Assembly: GCF_013426895.1 (NCBI RefSeq)
Contig: NZ_AP023175.1
Location: 620,001 to 684,000, forward strand
Source: Paraburkholderia largidicola
GTDB taxonomy: Bacteria > Pseudomonadota > Gammaproteobacteria > Burkholderiales > Burkholderiaceae
DNA: 64,000 bases
Direction: 5' to 3'
Positions 9,033-17,778 of this stretch are shown one piece after another. The notes below the pieces were generated by a model that saw nothing but the letters and a program-made list of their open reading frames with translations, was not told the origin of the DNA and did not search any database. Numbering within the stretch: the stretch's first letter is position 1; the number at the start of each line of letters is the position of its first letter. The translations under genes and the position numbers were made by a program.

Positions 9033-10747
9033 GCCGCCTCCGTGTCCGCCGCGCTGATGGCGAGCGTTTCGTCAGCGCTTTCGGTCCAGCGGATATCGAG
9101 CACGCGCACGGGCATATCGTGCTGCACGCAGTACGCGAGCCAGCGGATCTGATTGTCCTGCAGGCGATCGCCCGGCCCTTTCACTTCGATCAGCTCATAG
9201 CGCCGCTCGCGCGGCCAGAAGCGGATCAGATCGGGCAGTCCCGAGCGGTTCGCGCGAATATCCAGCAGCAGCCGTTCGAACCACAGCTTCAGATGTGCAG
9301 CGGGCAGGCAATCGAGCGCAAGCGTCAGCAACTCGGGCGTGAGCATGCCCCAGAACACGAACGGCGACTGCAAGCCAGCTTTGGTTTCGAAATGACGCAG
9401 GATCGTCTCGCGGTACGTGCCGCCGTCCAGTTGCGCGAAGCAGGCATCGAACTGCGCGGCGCGGCGCGCGCGGAAGTCGGGCGCGTGCAGATCGGCGGGG
9501 CCGCGCTGAAACGGGTGGAAGAACGCGCCCGGCACGGCCTCGAAAACAGGCTCCCAGCACAGCAGACCGAACAGCGAATTGATTAGCGCGTTTTCGACGT
9601 AATGCACGGGCGCGTCATCCGTCGACAGATGATCGCGCACCGCGTATTCGACGGCGACGGGTTCCAATGGACGCGGCAATTCGAGCATGCCGCGCTGCGC
9701 CGCGCGCACGCCGGCAGGCTTTTGCGCGGCAACGCCGAGCCGCCGTTGCAGGCGCGGCAGCATGCGCGCCACGCGCTGCTGCTCCTCTTCGCTCTCGGGA
9801 GCGGCGGCCGCCTGCAACGCCAGCGCGAGCGCGGCTTCATCGCGGCTGTCGCGCTCCAGCACGCGCATGCGCCTGTGCCGCGCGCCGGGCCATGTGCAGC
9901 GCTCGTAGATGCGCAAGGCAGCCTCCCAGTCGCGCCGGCGTTCGGCCTGATAGCCGATCGCATACAGCAGCTTCGCGCGGCGCAATGCGAGCCATGGGTT
10001 GTGCTGGGTATCGATTGCATCGACGGCTTCGAGCAGCGGGTCGAGTGATTCATCACCCGTCAACTCCAGCGCTTCGCGGCACGCGTGCAGCGCCAGATAG
10101 CAGTCGACGTCGCCGCGCTGCTGGAACGCCCGCGACGACGGCGCGAACGCCACGCGCTCGTACTGATACACGCCGAGATCGGCGAGCACGAACTCGGACC
10201 AGTCCTGATGCAGATTGCCGAAGAACATCAGCCGGAAGCGCTCGCACAGCGGCGCGACGAGCACGCGCAACGCGGCTTCCTCAGCCGCTGCATCCCATTC
10301 GCGAAAACGCTTTTGCAGCGCGTGCGCGGGGTCTGCGACGCGCAGCGCTTCGAGCCATTCGGCCTTGCGCAGGCCCTTGAGCGAAGACGCCGCGGCGAAC
10401 ATGCGTTGAAGTTCGGGGCGCGTCGCGCACGCAAACAGTTCGTCGAGCGACATGCCCGCGTCCGCATTGACCCAGCCGAGCGCGGCCAGCGGCGCCGCCG
10501 CCTGCACGGGACAACCGATTTCCGCATACGCGAGCCGCCCCGTGCGAAACAGCGTGCCTTTGCGCATCAGCATGCGCACGAGCAGCGCGCGCGATGCTTT
10601 CGGCAGGCGCGCGTCGTCGCGTAGAAATGTGTCGAGAAAGGTTCGCTCGCTGTCGTCGAGCAGATCGTCGTAACGGCTCGCGATCCACGCGAGCGCGCGC
10701 TCGAAATTCGACAGGTAATAGAACGGATCGGGAGCGTCGGTCGGCAC
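9029..10747 (-). CDS. VRR-NUC domain nuclease, FAN1-like
   Basis: 572-residue relative of the crosslink-repair nuclease FAN1. The N-terminus begins FYYLSNFERALAWI, followed by a winged-helix/SAP-like region, a helical TPR-like middle (about residues 210-300) and a C-terminal VRR-NUC domain. The catalytic signature is intact: GLPDLIRF with D506, then E521-V-K523 and the downstream Q in DRLQDNQIRWLAY. Family members cut 5' flaps and incise near interstrand crosslinks. It is the first gene of an operon with the nuclease-helicase and SRPBCC genes, and a LexA box sits 19 bp upstream of its start, so SOS control is likely. Confidence 0.9.
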   Translation of the reverse strand: MPTDAPDPFYYLSNFERALAWIASRYDDLLDDSERTFLDTFLRDDARLPKASRALLVRMLMRKGTLFRTGRLAYAEIGCPVQAAAPLAALGWVNADAGMSLDELFACATRPELQRMFAAASSLKGLRKAEWLEALRVADPAHALQKRFREWDAAAEEAALRVLVAPLCERFRLMFFGNLHQDWSEFVLADLGVYQYERVAFAPSSRAFQQRGDVDCYLALHACREALELTGDESLDPLLEAVDAIDTQHNPWLALRRAKLLYAIGYQAERRRDWEAALRIYERCTWPGARHRRMRVLERDSRDEAALALALQAAAAPESEEEQQRVARMLPRLQRRLGVAAQKPAGVRAAQRGMLELPRPLEPVAVEYAVRDHLSTDDAPVHYVENALINSLFGLLCWEPVFEAVPGAFFHPFQRGPADLHAPDFRARRAAQFDACFAQLDGGTYRETILRHFETKAGLQSPFVFWGMLTPELLTLALDCLPAAHLKLWFERLLLDIRANRSGLPDLIRFWPRERRYELIEVKGPGDRLQDNQIRWLAYCVQHDMPVRVLDIRWTESADETLAISAADTEAA

Positions 10748-10766
10748 GGCTATCGGACACGGAGGG

Positions 10767-10782
10767 CTGTATATTTATACAG
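10767..10782 (-). promoter_or_regulatory. LexA (SOS) box of the FAN1-helicase operon
   Basis: CTGTATATTTATACAG, an exact CTGT-N8-ACAG with an all-A/T core, within a larger perfect palindrome (9-bp arms, 10765-10784, TT centre). This is the consensus LexA operator of gamma- and betaproteobacteria. It ends 19 bp before the FAN1 start codon, where it would cover the promoter or transcription start. SOS control is inferred from the motif. Confidence 0.85.
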
Positions 10783-10784
10783 CC

Positions 10785-11264
10785 ATGATAGCAAAACCCA
10801 CGGTCTGCGAACCCGGAAACCTGCAGGGAAACCGAATTAGCGAGACTGGGGCGCTATCCGCGAGACTGAATTTACCGAATGAGTGAGACTGCCCGGATGG
10901 GTGGTCGCGCCTTGCGGTATCCCCCGCTTCGGCTTTGCCTAAAGAGCAATCTGAGAGGCCGATTTTCTCGCGAGGGAGACGTTCGAACGTCTTATGCACA
11001 AAGACGAGAGGCTGAAACTGGCCGACCACGGTTCGATGCTGATTGCATAGGGTGCTCGCCAGAGATCGATCCCTTCGGGCCGTTATCGACCCGGAGCGGA
11101 CAATGAGATTGCTCGACAGCGGACACTCAATCGGCGGACGCTTGAATAGCGTTTTGATCCCATATCGGGCCGAATCGGTGCGCGACATGTTTGCCTGCAT
11201 GTCTGCGATTCGGACGCTAGCAATACGAGTCGTGTCGTATATCTCGCTCAGATTGCAGAGCACT
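10785..11264. other. non-coding region with degenerate repeat
   Basis: About 480 bp between the LexA box and the end of the putative immunity gene. I see no convincing gene: the short open frames have no Shine-Dalgarno and implausible composition. The only structure is a ~71-bp segment (11019-11089) repeated at 18196-18267. Confidence 0.6.
11019..11089 (+). repeat. direct repeat copy A flanking the VgrG module
   Basis: 71 bp matching 18196-18267 in the same orientation with five mismatches and one single-base gap by hand alignment. The shared core begins TGGCCGA and runs through GCTCGCCAGAGATCGAT. The two copies enclose the vgrG-effector-immunity module. Beyond this core the flanks diverge. 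Possibly the decayed end of an old element or recombination scar. Confidence 0.75.
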
Positions 11265-12296
11265 TTACGGCTCGATCGTCAGTTGATCGGATTTGATCCA
11301 ACGAAGCAGATGCTTGCCAGAAGCGTTGCCGTAGTCCACATAGGCCCAACCGGACGGCGACTGCTTCAATACCGATACTCTATCGTTTTTGACCAGATAG
11401 GCGCGTCCCGCGCTGGCATCATCCGGGGCGTTATAAAGTGTCGCTCTTTGCACCGATATGGTCGCCACGAGATGACCCGTTGCTTCGGTGGACGAAACCG
11501 ATTTACCGGTTGTGCCAATGCCCGCCTTTGCAAGCGCGTCGTCAATCAGTCGCGCATCGTTTTGCGCACCTGCGGCATGCAAAGCGGCCGCAATCCCCTG
11601 GTACACTCCACGATTGGCCGCTGACGGTGGGTCGCAACGAAGGAGATTGTCGGCGCCCGAATCGTTGCTAGTGAGTGACCTCGGTGGTTGGCCAGCGCCG
11701 ATAAACCGCATCAGTCTGCTGGCCGATGGACGGTCGTCCTTCAACATCAGGTTCGTCTGGTCGTCGGTTCCCCACTGAGCGGATTGGCCCGTCTGCCAGC
11801 CCGCTCCGCATATCTCACCAGTTTGATCAGCTGTAATGCACCCCGTGCGAATCTCGATGGCGGAACAGTATTCCCGGCTCGCATTGGACTCCGCTTGCCC
11901 GGGCTTCGACGAAACTGATCCCGACTCGATTCGTCCAATAACGACATATTGGCCGGACGGCGAGATATTGCTGTCATTCGGAGGCTCCATTACCGCACCG
12001 GGCGAGATCGATTCACCAGCTTTTGGCAATACGCTGAATGTCGTGCCGTTCGGGAAATAGAATATGGCCTCCTGCCATGCACGCTGGGATAACGGGGCTT
12101 GAGGGTTCGTGGCCTTGCCATACAGAATTGAGCCTCCGCCCGGCAATCCGAAACGGAGTGTGGACGGCGGAGCAGCGGCGACAGCCAATTCGACTGTACC
12201 GCCGGTTAGCACCAAAATCGCAGCAATGGCCGCGCCGATACGTACAGCCTGTATGCGAGGAGAGCGGGTTCGATACGGTGGAGTATTAGCTTTCAT
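11265..12296 (-). CDS. exported SH3-like protein, putative T6SS immunity protein
   Basis: 343 residues. An N-terminal charged stretch and hydrophobic segment (about 17-42, IGAAIAAILVLTGG...AVAAAPP) form a signal peptide or anchor. The middle has several Cys residues, and the C-terminal ~70 residues look like a bacterial SH3 domain (ATLYNAPDDASAGRAYLVKN, then GWAYVDYG). It starts 20 bp after the effector stop on the same strand, the usual place for the cognate immunity gene of a periplasm-acting effector. The role is inferred from position and export; the sequence family was not recognised. Confidence 0.65.
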   Translation of the reverse strand: MKANTPPYRTRSPRIQAVRIGAAIAAILVLTGGTVELAVAAAPPSTLRFGLPGGGSILYGKATNPQAPLSQRAWQEAIFYFPNGTTFSVLPKAGESISPGAVMEPPNDSNISPSGQYVVIGRIESGSVSSKPGQAESNASREYCSAIEIRTGCITADQTGEICGAGWQTGQSAQWGTDDQTNLMLKDDRPSASRLMRFIGAGQPPRSLTSNDSGADNLLRCDPPSAANRGVYQGIAAALHAAGAQNDARLIDDALAKAGIGTTGKSVSSTEATGHLVATISVQRATLYNAPDDASAGRAYLVKNDRVSVLKQSPSGWAYVDYGNASGKHLLRWIKSDQLTIEP

Positions 12297-12316
12297 GAAT
12301 TCAGAAGTCGCGTTTT

Positions 12317-15202
12317 TCAGTTTGGCATTCCCAGCGCCTGAACCAGATGATCATATCGCCCCGGTGCGACTGACTGTCCGTTGACCTGCGCCATGAAGCG
12401 TGATGGGCCATAGTCCTGCAAAATGCTGGTTTCGTAAGCACGCCTGTTCGCCCCCCACTCATTGGGATTGCGAGACACATGCGGATTGTTCTGGAAAAAT
12501 CGATCCAGCGAAGCTTTCATGCTGTTTGCCGTCGCACCCGGCGCATTCACGTCCTGATCCAGGACGGTCGCGCGGCCAAGCGGCGATTGAAGATAGTCCT
12601 TGATCTGATAGGAATAGCCACTGAGACTCTTGCCAATCGCGTGATTGAGGCGATCGATGAAGTCCTTGACCTGCAGTTCCTGATACTGCGGCGACGATAC
12701 AGCATGCGCCATCGACGCAACAGGTGGGCACTTTACTGGTTTGCCGAAAGTTGCAAGCGAACAATCGCGCCGCAGCGCGGTGTAGAGATCGTCGCCAACG
12801 ATCCGGGTGCCATTCGTAAATGTCGAATGCGAATACCCGAGCGAAGCATCGCTACCTGAACCGGTGACGGTCCAGCCGCAACCGGAAAAATACTGTTCAT
12901 ACTCGGCCGGATACGCGTCGCGAAAAGCAGCGATCTGAGTGGCTAACTCGCCCCGACTCTGCGCGCCACGGATAGTCTTTTGCATCGCCCCTGCGCTGAT
13001 AATTGCTTTGTCGATCGCCTGGACCGTGTCCACCTTGCCTTCATTCTGAGACATCGCACGGAGAATCTTGTCCTCGGTCTCGCTCAATTTCCCACTAGCA
13101 CGCATCGTGGTCAACGCAGCGCACGCACCTAACGAAATCGTACCCGTATGCTGCGGGCCGTACCAATAGGTGTGTGCATCTGCCTTGTATCGTGTTCCGG
13201 TGACAGACATGCAGCAGCCGCAAGCACAAGCGTCGGGATTAAAGAAATTCCCCACAAGACCAAGAGGATGCACGTGGCAAACGTTCGCGCTCGTCGGCCA
13301 TCCGGTCACACCGCTGATCCCAGCCCAAAATCGCAGCACATCAATCCGCGTCTTCTCCGCCTGCCATACAGGCAACCCTGCATGCATATGCGAATCGAGC
13401 GCATCCCACTTGCTCATCTCCCCGCCCCATTCACTCTCGTATCGCACGATCAGATGATCGATCCGATCCGCGAGCCAGGGATTGCCGAGCGCCATCTGCA
13501 ATTCGTGCGCAGTGATCTTGCCATCGCGTTGCCCTAGAGCGTCGATTGCGTCTTCGAGTTTGCGAATAGTTTCGTCGGAGCGCGCATTGGCAAATGAACT
13601 CTCGAATTGCGCGATCTCATCCGGCGTGCCACTGTCTGCAATATAAAGTGCTCGCGTGAACATATCGGAAACCGACGTCTGCAGAGTCAGCACGTCGAAC
13701 CCCGGCCAATCCCAGGGACTTTTCAGCTCAACGAGAGGATGCCCGTGATCGCAGACCCAACCGTTGACTTCGGCATTGTTCTCGTCGGCGATGCTCACTG
13801 CGTACCACGTCTTGTTGTCAGCATCGACGCAACGTCGCGCCGATGCGGTACTCACCACACGCGTCCAGGCTGCCGCCGCCCCGCCCGTCGCTTGAAGGGT
13901 CAAGGGAAACTGGCTCCACGCCGGGCGATCCTGATTGCCTTGCGGATCAGAACGTGCAATCCAGAGCGCCTGATTATTGATCGGCTGTCCGTTTGCGGTT
14001 ACCTGCAAGACCTTCCGCCAGGGACCGCTCGCTGGCGAGCCCGGGGCGTCCTTGACGGATGCTCCGTGCGGGATCGATGAACTGGGAGAAGACGGCTGCA
14101 CCAGCTTTGCGCCTTTCGAAATCAGCAAGAGATTGCGCGATTTCGGATCGAGTTGCTGCGCCCGTGCGCGGCTGCGCGAAATGAAAGCGTTGATGTCGTC
14201 GCCCGTGAAGACCTCGACATGAAGCAGCGGTCGTTCACCCTGCTTGGGCGGCAAGCTATGATGCGCCCGCGCTTCCACGAGCCGCTGATACTCACCAATA
14301 AGCGCAATCGTCTCGCCTGCGGCGATCGCATGAGGCTTCGGCAGGACATGGATCTGATCCACCGCAGACGGCTGGCTTTGCTTGTCCAGCTCGCCCAGAA
14401 AAACCCATCCTGTCGCGGCATCCGCTGGCAAGGCGGCGCCGTCCTGATACGACTGAACCGTACCCGACACAAAACTCGCGATCTTGCCCCATGAGCCGTG
14501 CTTCTGGCCGACCTTGATCTTCGTATCGCGCGCAAGCCAACCTGTCGCTGCGCTACCCGCCGTATGCGACGCCCGCACGCGCAGGCCGGACTGGCTGTGA
14601 TCCTCGGAACCAGCCGCGTTCTTGCGAGGATCGTTTGCCTTGTTCCCCACCGTGTAGATATCGGTCGCACCGTAGTAGGCGGGCAGTGCCTTCGACGTTC
14701 CGTAACCATCGAGCGGCAGCGTGTGCATATAAAGGCTGAAAAACGTCAAAACGTCTTCGGCAGGTGTGCTCGTGTTCTGCGCAGGCGCGGCGTTTGGCGT
14801 ATTCGCCGCCGGCTGTGCGGGTGGTGCGGACGGCGTGGATGGCGCGGGCGGCTTTGGCAATACGAGCCGATGCCGCACCAGCGTGAATCCGCTCGAGTAT
14901 CCAGCCTTGAGACTTTCCGGATATGCGAGTTCCTGCATCTTCGAATTGAGGCGAAACGCGACGACTTCACCGTCCGCAATACACTTGACGCCGGCGTCCT
15001 GGTCGAACCTGCCAGCTGTGCCTTTTCCGAAATGGATGCCACCGTGCCAGAGCCCGTTCGCACCGAGTGGATAAAAGCCATCTTCCGATGCACTGAGCGC
15101 GCTCAGATACTCTTCGGGAGCGGGCTGCGCACCGGGGTTCTTCAATGAAAACGGATACGCCCAATTCTCGACTTGCGACGGCTTGTCCTGTTGCTGCGCC
15201 AC
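12317..15202 (-). CDS. type VI secretion effector: degenerate M23-like, SH3b and lysozyme-like regions
   Basis: 961 residues, no signal peptide. Residues ~50-160 and 285-335 together resemble an M23/LytM fold split by a Pro/Ala linker and an SH3b domain (~207-275): LWHGGIHFG, ADGEVVAFR, LYMH and LLHVEV are the landmarks. The usual ligand set HxxxD / HxH is altered to HxxxH (H53, H57) and LxH (H328), so metallopeptidase activity is doubtful. An EF-hand-like loop lies near 558-566. The region after ~705 (AMSQNEG with E721, ...SAGAMQKT) resembles lysozyme-like domains of T6SS effectors; E721 is a candidate catalytic Glu. It sits 47 bp after vgrG. Cell-wall attack by VgrG delivery is inference. 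Confidence 0.75.
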   Translation of the reverse strand: MAQQQDKPSQVENWAYPFSLKNPGAQPAPEEYLSALSASEDGFYPLGANGLWHGGIHFGKGTAGRFDQDAGVKCIADGEVVAFRLNSKMQELAYPESLKAGYSSGFTLVRHRLVLPKPPAPSTPSAPPAQPAANTPNAAPAQNTSTPAEDVLTFFSLYMHTLPLDGYGTSKALPAYYGATDIYTVGNKANDPRKNAAGSEDHSQSGLRVRASHTAGSAATGWLARDTKIKVGQKHGSWGKIASFVSGTVQSYQDGAALPADAATGWVFLGELDKQSQPSAVDQIHVLPKPHAIAAGETIALIGEYQRLVEARAHHSLPPKQGERPLLHVEVFTGDDINAFISRSRARAQQLDPKSRNLLLISKGAKLVQPSSPSSSIPHGASVKDAPGSPASGPWRKVLQVTANGQPINNQALWIARSDPQGNQDRPAWSQFPLTLQATGGAAAAWTRVVSTASARRCVDADNKTWYAVSIADENNAEVNGWVCDHGHPLVELKSPWDWPGFDVLTLQTSVSDMFTRALYIADSGTPDEIAQFESSFANARSDETIRKLEDAIDALGQRDGKITAHELQMALGNPWLADRIDHLIVRYESEWGGEMSKWDALDSHMHAGLPVWQAEKTRIDVLRFWAGISGVTGWPTSANVCHVHPLGLVGNFFNPDACACGCCMSVTGTRYKADAHTYWYGPQHTGTISLGACAALTTMRASGKLSETEDKILRAMSQNEGKVDTVQAIDKAIISAGAMQKTIRGAQSRGELATQIAAFRDAYPAEYEQYFSGCGWTVTGSGSDASLGYSHSTFTNGTRIVGDDLYTALRRDCSLATFGKPVKCPPVASMAHAVSSPQYQELQVKDFIDRLNHAIGKSLSGYSYQIKDYLQSPLGRATVLDQDVNAPGATANSMKASLDRFFQNNPHVSRNPNEWGANRRAYETSILQDYGPSRFMAQVNGQSVAPGRYDHLVQALGMPN

Positions 15203-15249
15203 TAGCTATCCTTTATTCAGTTCGTTTTTTACGGGACGCCCCATCGTCG

Positions 15250-17778
15250 TCACCCCGAAAAGTCTACTGACCGCTTCGGCTCGCTGTTAGTCCACGACGG
15301 GAACTTCTCGTCAAGCCGGACGGGCCCGTTGAAGCCGTGCTGAGCGCCCTTCACATCGATCGCGCCGGGTGCGTGAATCTCGATGTTGCCGTCTTTCAGC
15401 CGGATGTATGCGCCACCCGAAGTCAGCAGGATCTCCTGTTTCGCCACGCCTTCGATCGTCTGTGTCGCCGAGATGAGTTTGACGGACTTTTGCGCAGTCA
15501 CTTCGATGTTGTCGTCGTGCGCCTGAATCTCGACCTTGCCTTTGCCCGCGAACAGTTTCATGCCCGCATTTTGCGCGAAGAGGCTGAGCTTTTGCGCGAC
15601 GCTCGCTATCAGCGACTTACCCGTTGCCACATGAACACTTTGACCGGCAACCAGATTGATCTGTTCGTTGGCTGCAAAATGCGTCGATTGCTGCGTCGAC
15701 AACGCGATGCCCGCGGGGCTGGCCATCAGCATGACGGGCTCGCTGAACGCATTTGCGCTACCCGTGCCACCGCCAGCCGTGTTGCCGCCGCTCGCACTCG
15801 CGCCCGTTGCGCTCGATAGCGTTGCCTTTGCGAAATCCTTCAGGGCGTTCTGGCCGTCTAAAAACGATTCGGCCTGATGGGTCTCGCTCGCTTGCGAGAG
15901 CGCATCCAGTACGCTCTGCGCGTTGGTGATCTGCGTGTGTGCTTCACTTACGTCGAGTTGCTGACTTGGAGCGCTCTTCGCGTGCGTGCTGACGTAAATG
16001 CCCTGGCCTGCCCGGATCGCGCCATACGCATCCGAGTTCAGATCAAAACCGCTGCCCAGGTAGCCGCCTCTTTCATTCCCGTTCTGCGCAATCAGATAAC
16101 CCATATGCAAATATGAATTCGCGCTGCTGCTATAAAGCTGAAGGCGGTTCTGCCCAGTCGCATCATCCATCACCATCTGGTTGTATCCACTACCTCCGAA
16201 CTCCTTCGACCGATACCCAGACAGCAAACCATTCGAATGCCACTGCGGTTTAATAGCACCGTTATAAACACGCGCAACCACAATCGGCCGATCACAATCA
16301 CCATCGACGTAATCGACGAGTACTTCTTCCCCCACGCGAGGCAGATGCACACCGCCATAACCGCCGCCTGAATCCGACTGCACGACGCGCAACCAGCACG
16401 ACGCCCGTTCATCACCGCTATTGAGCCGGTCCCAGATGAAGCGCACCTTGATGCGATTCAGTTCGTCGGTATAGACCTCTTCGTTCTGCGGGCCGACGAC
16501 TATCGCCGATTCGAGTTGCACATCCGGCTTCGCGTGCTCGAATGGACTCCGATAAGGAACGGTTGTCCGCTGCGCCTCGATATCGACGCGATAGAAGCCT
16601 TCCGCTCCCTCTCCGATCAGCGTGCTCGGCGCAGATGCACCTTCATGTCGCGCGCGCAATGCCGCCACAGTTGCCTGAAGGCTATGCGGAAAGACGGGCG
16701 CATCGTTGCTGACAGGCAGATTGTTCCCGATTGTCCAGACGGTTTCAATCACGGCGAATTCCCGCTGATCGGCCGCATCGCGATCGTGATCGGGATGGCC
16801 GCTCAATGTGAAGCGCTGTCCGGCATCGATACCGCGCATACCGCCGACACCATGGAAGCGCTTCGCTCGCGACTCCCACTCTTCCATACGGATGCGCGAA
16901 AGCTGATCGCCGCGATCCTGCTCGCCGTAGGTATAAGCACCGGTATATTCGTACACCTCTGCCTGCGCCGGCAATGCGCCCTGTGACGGCATCGTCGGCG
17001 TGCTGGTGCCCTTCGGGTTATAGATACCGGCGGGGTTTTTATAGTCGAACGTACGCGTCGTCAGCAGCGCGCTTTGCAACGTGCGCGTGCCCGACCATTG
17101 CGTGAGCGCATCCGTCTCGCTGTTCGCTCCAGCACGGTAGAAGCTCACCGTTTTCGGCGACGTGGGCTTGAATGACGACAGATTGTCGGCGATCACCAGC
17201 GTATGTGACTTGCCGTCCTCTGCCTGCTGCCAGAAACCATAAAGACCTTCCGATTCCAGCAATCGATGCACGAAGTTCCAGTCGTATTCGTCCTGCCGGC
17301 AATACGAACGCGTAGGCAACTGCCGGGAGAGTGCAAACTGGAATCGTCCTTGAGCCTGAGGATGAGCATTGAAAACATCACTGACGATTTCTTCGACGCT
17401 CACGTCCTGCCAGATACGCTGATCGCGCCTGAACTTGAGGAAGTGCATCCACGACGCAAAGCCGATCTGATAGCTCGTTAGCGTGCTATCCGAACCGAGC
17501 CGGCGTGCGGTATGGACAAAGCCGTTATGCGGCAAATAGGACTTATCGGACTGCTGGATCCAGAGCGTAACGGGCTGCGCGATCAGTTTCTTGAGTTCGA
17601 TGTTCGACGACATCGAAACGACGTCCAGCGTGAACTCGAAGTGTCGCCCGACGCGCGAGTTGCCGACCACTCGTTGCGGCACGAGTACATCGCTGCCGAG
17701 CAGTGTATCCAGTTTCAGCAGCCGGTCGCCCTGTGCAAGACGACCTGTGATGGCTGCGATAACGTCCTGCGCCCCCAT
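15250..17778 (-). CDS. vgrG: type VI secretion spike protein VgrG (TssI)
   Basis: 842 residues; forms the trimeric needle tip that carries effectors. The N-terminal gp27-like region runs to about residue 390 (FEFTLDVVS, YCRQDEYDWNFVHRLLESEGLYGF), the gp5/OB region follows (RVRFIWDR, SCWLRVVQ, HLPRVGEEVLVDYVDGDCDRPIVVARVYN), and the C-terminus is a long repetitive beta-helix with a DUF2345-like part. The start is supported by GAGGGG seven bases upstream and an AT-rich leader. No baseplate or sheath genes are in the window, so this is an orphan vgrG island using a T6SS encoded elsewhere. The effector and putative immunity gene follow on the same strand. Confidence 0.95.
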   Translation of the reverse strand: MGAQDVIAAITGRLAQGDRLLKLDTLLGSDVLVPQRVVGNSRVGRHFEFTLDVVSMSSNIELKKLIAQPVTLWIQQSDKSYLPHNGFVHTARRLGSDSTLTSYQIGFASWMHFLKFRRDQRIWQDVSVEEIVSDVFNAHPQAQGRFQFALSRQLPTRSYCRQDEYDWNFVHRLLESEGLYGFWQQAEDGKSHTLVIADNLSSFKPTSPKTVSFYRAGANSETDALTQWSGTRTLQSALLTTRTFDYKNPAGIYNPKGTSTPTMPSQGALPAQAEVYEYTGAYTYGEQDRGDQLSRIRMEEWESRAKRFHGVGGMRGIDAGQRFTLSGHPDHDRDAADQREFAVIETVWTIGNNLPVSNDAPVFPHSLQATVAALRARHEGASAPSTLIGEGAEGFYRVDIEAQRTTVPYRSPFEHAKPDVQLESAIVVGPQNEEVYTDELNRIKVRFIWDRLNSGDERASCWLRVVQSDSGGGYGGVHLPRVGEEVLVDYVDGDCDRPIVVARVYNGAIKPQWHSNGLLSGYRSKEFGGSGYNQMVMDDATGQNRLQLYSSSANSYLHMGYLIAQNGNERGGYLGSGFDLNSDAYGAIRAGQGIYVSTHAKSAPSQQLDVSEAHTQITNAQSVLDALSQASETHQAESFLDGQNALKDFAKATLSSATGASASGGNTAGGGTGSANAFSEPVMLMASPAGIALSTQQSTHFAANEQINLVAGQSVHVATGKSLIASVAQKLSLFAQNAGMKLFAGKGKVEIQAHDDNIEVTAQKSVKLISATQTIEGVAKQEILLTSGGAYIRLKDGNIEIHAPGAIDVKGAQHGFNGPVRLDEKFPSWTNSEPKRSVDFSG

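Noticed and set aside
6669..9152. 827-residue plus-strand frame opposite the helicase gene
   Set aside because: Arg/His-rich antisense shadow; the minus-strand helicase has intact motifs.
10879..11106. 75-residue plus-strand frame in the region before the immunity gene
   Set aside because: It runs through the direct repeat, lacks a ribosome site and has non-coding composition.
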